From Niebla homalea (Eukaryota > Ascomycota > Lecanoromycetes > Lecanorales > Ramalinaceae): a stretch of 64,000 nucleotides of DNA. Below, in pieces: positions 55,712 to 64,000 of the stretch. Location of the stretch: positions 310,001 to 374,000 of the forward strand of contig JAHGAU010000017.1 in assembly GCA_019925105.1 (NCBI GenBank). The letters run 5' to 3'. A program made the position numbers and the translations under genes. How positions within the stretch are numbered: the stretch's first letter is position 1; each line of letters starts with the position of its first letter. Under the pieces are notes generated by a model. The model was given only the letters and a program-made list of their open reading frames with translations, had not been told where the DNA came from and did not search any database.

Positions 55712-56704
55712 ATGGTCTTGTTCGCGCTAGGTGTTCTCGTTCTGTCTACATCCTTCCTCGTCTACAAGTATCGCTACCAATTAAGAAGTCCAACAGAGAA
55801 CCTAGCTGAACCAATTGGTAATACGACGAAAAAGGAGCTCGAGAGGGACGGACTCAGAACAAATGGGCCTACGACTAATAGAGGTCCGAATGGAGACATC
55901 AACCCCGATGCGCCGCGAATAGGGACCATCACAGAAGATGGAGGAGACGAGCCGACCACGCCCAAAGCCACCGAAAAGCCTATTTTTGGCAACCATGCCA
56001 AAGAGGGCAATGACAAACGAGCGACGCTACCGCCGCCCACACTTCCAAGCAGCAAGCCAAAGACCTCCAACTCCTCGCTAATGGCACCCGCCCCCTCTGC
56101 GATGCCTCCACCTCCCCGCCCCTTCTCGAAACCTTCGGTCCCCAAACCAAGCACCTCCCTCCGCCCGCCCCCATCAACCGCCTCAACGCTCCGCACCCCA
56201 CCCACCAAATCTTCCCACCTGTCTCCCACCACCACAGGTTCCCTCGCCCCCTCCACCTCCACCCTCTCCCCCTCGTCCCGTCCCTCCAAGAAGGTCCTCC
56301 TCAAACCAGGCCACAGCCCCCTCGACTGGGCCGCCCTGACCTCCTCCCCACCCAACCCGTACATCCTTCGCGGCCCCGACGTGCCCCCCAACAGACTCAT
56401 CCGTGTGCCTCCCTCGCTGTTGAAAGCGCATACAGGCCGGAAGGGCAAGACAGCCTGGGGGGTATGGCAAGGGCGGGTATACAATCTGAGTCCGTACATG
56501 GACTTCCACCCCGGTGGGGTCGATCAGCTGATGAGGGGCGCCGGGAAGGATAAGGAGGGGGAGAGGTTGTTCAAGGAGGTGCATCCGTGGATCAATTGGG
56601 AGAATATGTTGGGGGAGTGCCTGGTGGGAATACTGGTGGCTGAGGGGGAGGGAGAGGGGCAAGGTGGTGATGGTGGTGGCGATAAGATGGAGGAGATGGA
56701 TTAG
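55712..56704 (+). CDS. Cytochrome b5-like heme-binding domain protein, membrane-anchored
   Basis: A single exon of 330 residues. I start at the ATG at 55712. The N-terminus is one hydrophobic span (LFALGVLVLSTSFLVYKYRY), followed by a 170-residue Ser/Pro/Thr-rich linker. The C-terminal 100 residues form a cytochrome b5 fold: LIRVPPSLLKAHTGRKGKTA, WGVWQGRVYNLSPYMDFHPG with the heme-ligand His in HPGG, then LFKEVHPWINWENMLGECLV with the second candidate His. This order matches the fungal b5-domain group related to Irc21 and the b5 part of Ncb5or. It lacks a reductase domain, so it would need a partner reductase. Confidence 0.88.
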   Translation: MVLFALGVLVLSTSFLVYKYRYQLRSPTENLAEPIGNTTKKELERDGLRTNGPTTNRGPNGDINPDAPRIGTITEDGGDEPTTPKATEKPIFGNHAKEGNDKRATLPPPTLPSSKPKTSNSSLMAPAPSAMPPPPRPFSKPSVPKPSTSLRPPPSTASTLRTPPTKSSHLSPTTTGSLAPSTSTLSPSSRPSKKVLLKPGHSPLDWAALTSSPPNPYILRGPDVPPNRLIRVPPSLLKAHTGRKGKTAWGVWQGRVYNLSPYMDFHPGGVDQLMRGAGKDKEGERLFKEVHPWINWENMLGECLVGILVAEGEGEGQGGDGGGDKMEEMD

Positions 56705-56845
56705 AGGGGCAGGGGTTGGCATGATCAACCGTTAATGGATAGAAGCTTCGTGATGTACGATTTAGGGTTGTGCGTGTGAGATGAGTATACCGGAAGATAT
56801 AGACTATAGAAGGACCTGGCGATACGCTACACACGAATAATGACC

Positions 56846-58225
56846 CTATTCAACAAGGTCAAAGGCATCTACTATCGCCTTTGAAACCACCGGATATGTC
56901 ATGATGCGGTTGTGACCACCATGGGCCACAACGTCCAACCGCAAATACTTGATGTCTCCATCCCTCCCTTCAGCCTTCCACTCATCCCTCCACCCTCCCG
57001 TTCCAAAGTCTGTACGCCACTTCACCCCATCAATCTCCTTCAGTCCCATCCCCCGCTCCGTCGTCGCATTGGCCGCCACTCGAAACAGCTTCTCGCTATG
57101 ACTCCACGGGATGTTGAAATCATTCCTCGAATGCACCAAATACACCTTACACCCCTTACTGCCCCTCACCAGGCCGTCCAACCTCTCACCATTCCACCAC
57201 GTCTCCTGGATCCCCTGCGCGAACCAGCGTTGCAAAAACGGGTACGGTCGCAGTGGACTCAGGATCGGCACGACCCCACCCAGCGTATACGTCAGCATCA
57301 ATCTCGGTATATCCTCAAAGGCGGAAACGAGGACCAAGGCCTTGAACTCCACCGATTCAATGCGGCTGAAATGCTCGGCGACTGCCACCGCGACGCCCGT
57401 GCCCAAGCTATGCCCCTGGATGGCGATTCGATCCGCGGAGATGCCGATGGTGCGGAGCGCATAGTCGACGAGCGCGATGCCATCGGTGATGAGACCGGCT
57501 TCGGTGGGGGACCCCGCGGAAAGGCCGAAGCCGCGGTAGTCAATGGTCATCACGTGGATGTTGGAAGGCGAGCCGGCGGAGAGGGCGCGGTAGCCGTCGG
57601 TGCGCCAGCCTTGGGCGATGGTGCCGGCGTTGCCGTGGACTGCAGCTTCCGTTTGGCTTCGAAATGGGAAGAGGTGGGGTCTTGAAAGAAAGGAGTGGGG
57701 ATGAAAATAGCTTACAGCTGATAACGAGGCGGGAATTGGGATCATCCGCGAGGAGCTTGAGTGCTGTCGATAACTCAAATCGCTGTGTTGTGTCGCTGGA
57801 TCCTTGGACGAGAGCGGGCTCATGTTTGGCGTAGAGAGAAAGGGGTAGAACGTGCCAGCCGTAGAGGCGGACGTTATCGGAGGTGGTGATACGGAAGGGT
57901 CGGACTTGGTTTTCTAGGCAGATTCTCAGGCTTGACGCGTCCCGACGATACATTCTACTCAGTTCGTCTCAAGCGGAGTCGAAATTACATACTCAGATAA
58001 CCGAACTGCTCCGGTGTATTTGGGTCATGCCAGCGTTGGGTGTTGACCCAATTCAGGTACAGCACTCTATGGTGTTGTTATTAATCGCAACGTAGGTTAC
58101 TAAAATTCTCCAGCTTACTGCCGCTGAGTCCAGCCATTGAGTAAGATCGTGATGAATACAAAATAAAGGGCGCCTGCTGCTGCGAGAGACCAGTAGGCCT
58201 TTTTCAACATTGGCGAGAGCGCCAT
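56846..58225 (-). CDS. Alpha/beta hydrolase, ABHD12-like, single-span membrane anchor
   Basis: Exons 58225-58119, 58066-57993, 57913-57716 and 57639-56846 join in frame to 390 residues; introns are 52, 79 and 76 nt. Exon 1 encodes a membrane anchor (AYWSLAAAGALYFVFITILL). The domain then runs NTPEQFGYLKNQVRPFRITT, YGWHVLPLSLYAKHEPAL, the oxyanion motif FHGNAGT, IDYRGFGLSAGSPTEAGLI and the nucleophile elbow IAIQGHSLGTGVAVA. The acid is probably in VYLVHSRNDFNIPW and the His in DVVAHGGHNRIMTY, completing a Ser-Asp-His triad. ABHD12-type enzymes hydrolyse lysophospholipids or acylglycerols at membranes; the exact substrate here is inferred. An ORF-only reading misses exons 1 and 2 and starts inside an intron. 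Confidence 0.92.
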
Positions 58226-60262
58226 GGCTGGTATCGCAGCAGAGCTTAATCCATGTATCTGGATCATGCAGCTGAGTGTCTAAAGCGCTAGGACTTATAC
58301 GGTCTAGACTTCCCAAAGCCGCCCATAAAACAAGCTCTAGATTAGGGTTCCGCTCCCGAAAGCCTTGGCCACATGGACGACCACATGCTTCACTCAAAAT
58401 TAAAGTGAATGATATTTGACTGTCAAAGTACCATTTTGGTGGCACCATCATGGGGCAAGGGCCAGCCGTGTTTTCAAGCCAGAATATTCCAAAGTCGAGA
58501 TGTGTAATTTGAGGAGCTTTCTACCTTCTGCTGGCAATGCTGTCATGCGATTGGGTTGGACGGGCCATCTGAGAACCGCAGCCCCGCTCAAACGGGTTCA
58601 TTATGAGCCTTATGATGTGAGGTCGTAAAATCTGTTGTGGTTGCGAGAGATTGAGGGTGGTGGCGATGATGAAGGAAATCTGGAGCTTAAAGCATTAAGT
58701 GAGTTATGACCGGATAGCACTACTGCGACAACTAGTTGCTCTGATCCAGGTACTCTTACTTGATGGCGAACTCTTCTCCAGTGGGTTCTTAGCATAGATG
58801 GTAGGTATGATCATCGCAAATCCTACAAGCACTGTCCTATCGATACCAGTAATTTCTTTGCAAAGAAAATCAATATGATGCCCCTGCCGAACGGGCCAAA
58901 TGTGGGCCAGAGGGCAATACACTGGCAGTCTATAGCTGCTAGCCATACTTATGAATCGCCACCCAGGAATTATCGCGCAGTATCTTGAGTTAACTTTGCA
59001 GTTAAGAACGAGAGAGTAGGGAAGGAGCGATGGACTGCACCTCCGCTCACAAGGTGATTTTATTGGAGCGCGGGTTTGATCAGCATCTTCAGCGTTCTAT
59101 TTGAATTGCGCACAGCCAACACTGGCTGCCGGCCCTGTACCATGGAATTAATCGCCACGTCTTGATAATGCCTTCCGCCATTCGCAGAAGATGGGAAAGA
59201 GACCTGATATCACGATATCTGTATCTCCGTGCTCTGGTTCATAATGAGCGACGAGGTGCTTGTTTAGAGATTAAATATAGCTACCAGTCGAAAGAGAAAT
59301 CTTGCATCGTCTCAACAGGGTAACGAGAAATGGAATCCGAAAAGCTAGAAGTGGCGCACTAGCGTCAGCACTTGAAAATGCTTGGCGTTTCTGCCGTGTC
59401 ACCAAGACACCGAATCCTCATACATGGACCCCTCAATAGCAAGGCAACCGGACGTCCAAAAAAAAATCTGAAAATGGCAAAAAGAAAGCCCGCTGGGATA
59501 CTCCATCCACGAGGTTCCTTTAGGGGATTGCAACCCTGTCGAAATTGGCGAACCAGGGCCCTGGCCGGGTTTGAACCACCCGTACTCAGCACATTCGTGC
59601 GCGGAATGTGGAACGAGATCGCGGGGAAGTCCCTACTGTTGTACAATAGTAGGTCCTGCCACAGCACTAAGTCAATCTCGCAGCCTTGATGTTGAAAGAT
59701 CATGCAAAATTTTAGTATATATAGGTAAAAAAATTTCTTCTGTCCGCAACGTTTACACAGTATTGCGACAATGGTAATACACCTACATTTCGTATGGATG
59801 TACTCTATGATGTTGTGACCATCATCTCACTTTTTCGGAGACAACAGCTGAAGGTGTGACGACTGGGCCATTTCTGAGCGTATTTCCTAAGTGAATGCAA
59901 ACAAAGGTCATTGGACAAAGTCTCCCCCAAAGCTCATTACTACAAATCATCATAGTTTTTTCGAATGCTGGCTGCAGACTACCGAATAGGCAAATGAATT
60001 ATCAATTATCTCACTATCTAGGATGACTTACCTTCTAAGCTCTCATCGCTATGGAAGGAGAGAGTGGTTTTCACTTTGATAGATGCGCTTGCATAACCTG
60101 CGTGTTCTATCCAACCTCGTCTTTCTGTATGACCTGACGTCCTCATCACCAAGTTGTCAAATCCATACCAGTGACTCCGTTTCACGCCGCCCAGCTATTC
60201 ATGACTCCCTTGATGGCTTTGGGGACAAGCACATCGAGGCTGCGAGCCGACCAAGCATTCTC
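58226..60262. other. Intergenic region of 2 kb, no gene seen
   Basis: Short ORFs only. A GGTTTGAACC palindrome near 59565 mimics a tRNA T-loop, but no cloverleaf forms around it. Confidence 0.5.
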
Positions 60263-61038
60263 TTATTCATCAAGGCCACGAGCAGGCCATGCATTCTTCT
60301 GCCTATCCTCGGAGTATGCATCACCATTTTCCAGGTTCGCAGCGTTGTCACCGGCATGTGAAGGAGTATCATCCACGTGAGGCGAACCCCAGAAAGTCGG
60401 GCCTTGGGGGCTACGCCCTTTGATGTGTGGAGTGGACGAGGCGGTCGCGGTAGCCTTCTCAGTATCTGAAGCATGCTCTGTAGTCTCCACGAGTGATGCA
60501 CCCCAGAACCTTGCAGGGTCGCGACGTTCCATACTTGCATCCGGCAGCGTATCTTTGGTGTCTTCTGCGGTGGCTGTTGCGGCAGACACATCCGCGGATT
60601 CCTCAGGCGAGGAGTGGTACAGACAGGCCTCTTTTGTCAGGTAGCACATAACATCCTAGAGACTCTGGATCAGCAAGGATGGCCTGAGTCGGTCGGTGAT
60701 CATCTTGCTTGCGGATTGGAGACACTTACTTGAGGGAGAATAGCTTCGGCGACTCGCTTGGCAACGCCGTTGACCAAACAGGAGTTTTGAGGGGTTTCAA
60801 TGACGTGTGATGCACGGTGTACGACCATTCGAGGGGTTTTGATGGGGTCTGAAGCACGGTGTTCGAGGACCTGGGGGGACCAAAAGCTTGTCATGATTTC
60901 GCCTGTACCGGAGCTAGCTAATCACACCTATCAGCATCTCAGTCAAGGATTAACAAGTATGGTATGTCAATGCTTACGCTTCGAGATAGGCAGAGCAGTG
61001 GTCGTGCTCAAGAAGAGCACCATGGCGAGTCCACGCAT
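60263..61038 (-). CDS. Small secreted protein with internal repeats, function unknown
   Basis: Exons 61038-60978, 60917-60730 and 60655-60263 close in frame to 213 residues; introns are 60 and 74 nt with GTAAGC and GTAAGT donors. Exon 1 is a signal peptide (MRGLAMVLFLSTTTALPISK). The mature part has two kinds of repeat. The first is VLEHRASDPIKTP followed by VVHRASHVIETP, a 15-codon duplication also visible in DNA. The second is RFWGASLVETTEHASD and TFWGSPHVDDTPSHAGD. A third FW occurs at SFWSPQVLEH. Cysteines are few (NSCLVNG, VMCYLTKEACLYH). No enzyme domain is visible. Size, secretion and repeats fit a secreted effector or surface peptide precursor, but that is inference. Confidence 0.78.
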
Positions 61039-62663
61039 TGTGAAGATGATATCTTTGCTACTGCGAAGAAGTGTAAGAATGAGAAGATGAGATCAAGAGT
61101 AACTTCAAACCAAAGTCCCTTTCCTATCTCAAAAGCTTAGGAATTAGAGCAAAGAGTTAAGAGTGAGGAGTAGTGGTGAAAAGAAAAAGAGGGAAAGCTC
61201 TATCGTTCTCAAGGGTACACAAAGTTGCACAAGCTTGTTTATATATTCACCAAGATGCAGCAATCTGGACCCTGAAACAATGTTTCCGCAGGCGCCCGCA
61301 AAGGACAGAAACGTGTGCCGCCTTCAGACCGAATTATCAGTGTGACTATTAACTCCTAGGACATTGAACGCCTAACGTCGCTTACCGTCACCGCGCAGCA
61401 GAATCTAGCGACTGATTCGGGTCATGAGCTTCCGGATCCATGTGTCCGTGGATCCCATCATATGGCCATGTCACCAATAGTAAGCGCACAGGTATCTCGC
61501 TAGCAGTAGGCTGCTGACATGGTGGTACTTTGATGATGTCGGGAGCCCAGCGATGCAGTCGAGCATATGGTGGCCATGAGGGTGTGGTATCGATCTTGTG
61601 TCTAATATAAAGGCGAGAAAGGTGTACTGCACTCGTATATCGAGGTCTAGCCCAAGTCAACGTATACGAGATTAATCCATCATCGATGACATCTGAACAA
61701 TATCTAACGGAGAATCAGCTTTTGTTTCTGAGCGTCAATTCTGAGGAAATGGACGACCATACGAGTGCTTACTACCATCGCCAGAAACATGACCAACTTA
61801 CCCTTTGCTACGCAATCGCGTCAGCCCCAGCTTTCACGCGTTGATTTTTACGTTGGTCCTGGCCCTCACAACAGATCTAGCGGCCGGCCTCTTCGCTGGC
61901 GGTATTTGTCAGGATACCAGTCTCACCTCAAACCTGACCCAGACTACACGGATCTTCTGTCACCACCAGTCAATAACCATCAAACCTGGCACCACAACCT
62001 TACATTCGTGGAGAGGTGGAGGAATGATGATGGTGTGGGTATAGTGTGATGAGTGTCTCTTCGGCCTCTGAGGTTGGAGAGCCCACGGGACCAAGTTGGC
62101 ATGATCCGATGGTGAACACGGGTAGGATCGCGCGAGACACATTTGAGAGAGAAGTCTAGGACAATCTGGGTGCGAAGGGGAACGAAGAAGTAAGCGTGTA
62201 GGCACTGAGTCTTGGTCTGTTGGAATTTCTTGGAGCTCCTAGTAGTCCGAAAAAAGATCTAGTAAACAAGCAGGATTATGAGGTCAATCTCTTGACCATC
62301 TGCATCGGCGTATGCTGCCGAAAATTTCTAATGTGCTGAGGTGTTGGTCTCGTGCTTTACTGACTGATGGGCCTAAGTTGACTAGTGTTTCATACGCGAA
62401 CCATTGATTTTCGATGCAGATACAGTCTCGCGGCTAACTTTGAGTGCTTTAAACCCGCGGGTAGAAGACGGAGTCACCAAGCGTGTATGCTAATGCATTA
62501 GGCACGATCTGTGAGGGGTTTTCCAGGAGCTATGCTAAAAGCCTTGAGCAAAAGTCAATAGCCCTCAATATCGTCTGCCTGCCCGGTCAAGCAGCCTGCT
62601 CTTCAATTTCTCAGCTCTCCCGCGTCCTCAAGACTAACCGAGGCCCCTTTGAGAATTGAGTAG
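61039..62663. other. Intergenic region of 1.6 kb, no supported gene
   Basis: A hydrophobic leader-like frame at 61805-62044 lacks an ATG and an upstream exon, so I do not call it. Nothing else structured is seen. Confidence 0.5.
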
Positions 62664-63352
62664 CTAGTACGCCAGCGAACTCCCGAGGCGCTTCCTCTTC
62701 TCCGCTGCAGCGCCATAGGCTGGGATGTTGTATTGTGTGAGGAGATTGGTGACTTCTTGGGCTAAGGAGGCTTAGTCAATCTTATCGGATTCAGAAATTT
62801 AGAAGTACGCACCACTCAAATTCTGGCTGGCATCATAATTCTCAGGAAAATTCGCTAGAGGCTGGTTTTGGGAGTCACGTAGAGGCTCCAGATGGGCCAT
62901 CGCATCTGTAACTGTGGAATTCATGAGCCGAGCAGATGCGTTGGCGTCACTGTAGGAGACATATCATGTTAACGAGCATTTCGAAGTGAATTAGCATTAA
63001 GGGTACACGTTTCGAACATGGCGAGCATTAGGGGTAAAGCCTTTCTTACTTGGCATGGAGATGGTTAGTGACATCGATTCCGAGCGTCACCATGTCCGCC
63101 CGCATGGTATCGACGTCAGTCCATAGACCAAGGATGTCGTCGCGTAAGCCGTCGACATCGGTCCGCAGAGCAGTGATATCGTTACGCATGGTAGTCTGAT
63201 TGTGGTCCATTTGCTGGAGGATTGCCGCATTCCGTTGCGCATCTCGTTACGCATGTCCGTAGTCAAAGTGGCAAACCCTTAGCCCTGATTCACTGCAGCA
63301 ATATTAGAGACTTTCTCGCACTCGAAGTGTTGAAGAGGACTGTAATGTTGAG
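62664..63352 (-). pseudogene. Coiled-coil protein gene with frame breaks in its 5' half
   Basis: The 3' part is a good spliced model: an exon ending at 63050, then 62949-62813 and 62761-62664, with introns 62950-63049 (donor GTAAGA) and 62762-62812 (donor GTGCGT). It reads NHLHANDANASARLMNSTVT, PLRDSQNQPLANFPENYDAS and VTNLLTQYNIPAYGAAAEKR. Upstream is a heptad-like stretch (ITALRTDVDGLRDDILGLWT, DVDTMRADMVTLGID). Further 5' the frame shifts near 63225 (apparent extra bases in the MRNEMRN region) and meets an in-frame TAA near 63278. I recall similar fast-evolving coiled-coil proteins in filamentous fungi, with no known function. No start codon could be fixed. Confidence 0.55.
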
Positions 63353-64000
63353 TGGGATCGTAATGTAGATAGCGCTCGGCTGCAAGGGATGGGGAGTATT
63401 ATGCAAGTAGTCGGGCCAAGCATGTTGAAAGCGATGTAAGCATCACACTTACTGGAGGTCTAATTGTGCATGACACGCATAATGACATGGTGATATCAGG
63501 GCATCCGCTCGGCATGTCAGACGCGCGATCACAGACGCACAAACATATACCGAGCCTTTCCATGATCCTCAGAAACAGATCACCACAAATTCTTCTCGTA
63601 ATTATGAGGCATTCGTAAGTATGAGTGGTAGACATTCATGAAGGTTATTTTTCATATTCCAGCTGCTGACTTCAGATAGCCGTCGAGATTACTGCGATTC
63701 TTCAGTAACACAATCTGACCACCTCAGACACTGTACAAGATAAAGAAAGGGTCTGGCAAAGTTCATTGGCCTAGTGGAGTTACTGGAGCGTGTCTGATGG
63801 GAGGAGGATCCGTGGCAGGGGCATGAGTAGGGAGGGTTCTCTTAGGCCAGCCAGCAGATACAGCATGCAGACGAGATTAGAGCTGGTGATTCTCTTTATG
63901 CTAAGCACCAAGGAAGGCCATCTGAAGTATTTCCAATGGCAAAGGCTATGGAGGAGATCTATCTCCCATTGAGAGGTCCACAATAATTCCCAGGTGCGGC
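63353..64000. other. Right end of window, nothing supported
   Basis: Short ORFs on both strands without family resemblance or splice logic. Confidence 0.4.

Noticed and set aside
55774..56499. 241-codon open frame on the minus strand
   Set aside because: Antisense shadow of the Pro/Ser-rich linker of the cytochrome b5-domain protein.
56912..57685. 257-codon open frame on the plus strand
   Set aside because: Antisense shadow of the alpha/beta hydrolase, whose catalytic motifs on the other strand are unmistakable.
58704..58946. 80-codon minus-strand frame upstream of the hydrolase
   Set aside because: Some protein-like text but no family, no splice sites and no conserved motif that I can name.
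59555..59600. Possible tRNA T-loop (GGTTTGAACC)
   Set aside because: No D-arm, anticodon stem or acceptor stem can be folded around it on either strand.
61388..61660. 90-codon minus-strand frame
   Set aside because: No homology signal, no splice context, and length is within chance for this composition.
61805..62044. Frame with a signal-peptide-like leader (ALIFTLVLALTTDLAAGLFA)
   Set aside because: There is no ATG, a stop lies just upstream in frame, and I could not find an upstream exon with proper splice sites.

Overview
The window is nuclear DNA of a filamentous ascomycete (Pezizomycotina; a dothideomycete-like fungus is my best guess, not proven). The reasons are short introns of about 47-90 nt with GT..AG ends and CTAAC/CTGAC-type branch points, dense genes on both strands, and typical filamentous-fungal families (DUF3176, Zn2Cys6, MARVEL, STAND/NACHT). 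Most genes are interrupted, so I rebuilt exon structures by hand from splice signals and protein-family continuity. Unless stated otherwise, every spliced model closes in frame.

Left part (1-14.2 kb): the 5' end of an MFS transporter, an ER FKBP-type prolyl isomerase (FKBP2), N-myristoyltransferase (NMT1) and the DNA-break sensor Nbs1/Xrs2. A gene-poor block of about 7 kb (7.3-14.2 kb) follows. It holds a 252-bp MITE with 32-bp perfect terminal inverted repeats, a diverged direct repeat, and an 826-bp non-autonomous DNA transposon with about 143-bp inverted repeats and an 8-bp target duplication.

Middle part (14.2-47 kb): a large disordered membrane-anchored protein, the cristae-junction protein Mic60, a wax-synthase-like acyltransferase, a Zn2Cys6-ankyrin protein, a 12-bp minisatellite, mitochondrial elongation factor G1 (Mef1) divergent from GPI mannosyltransferase I (Gpi14), an F-box gene with two in-frame stops, a Cys-rich protein divergent from a Memo-family protein, a 2-oxoglutarate/Fe(II) oxygenase, an 81-residue protein with a 25-nt first exon, a MARVEL-like four-span protein, a Trax homologue with an 18-nt micro-exon, and a small RPEL-repeat protein.

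Right part (47-64 kb): a DUF3176 membrane glycoprotein, a decayed STAND/NACHT (NLR-like) gene, a small mitochondrial protein, a cytochrome b5-domain protein, an ABHD12-like hydrolase, a small secreted repeat protein, and a decaying coiled-coil gene. This end is less conserved and more pseudogene-rich than the middle.

There is no operon or gene-cluster logic. Most genes are independent housekeeping functions (protein lipidation, DNA repair, mitochondrial translation and membrane shape, GPI anchors). I see no CRISPR, rRNA or convincing tRNA. The most useful results are cryptic gene structures (a last coding exon of one codon in NMT, micro-exons, a GC-AG intron), the two inverted-repeat elements, the broken NLR and F-box genes, and the repeat-containing secreted protein.
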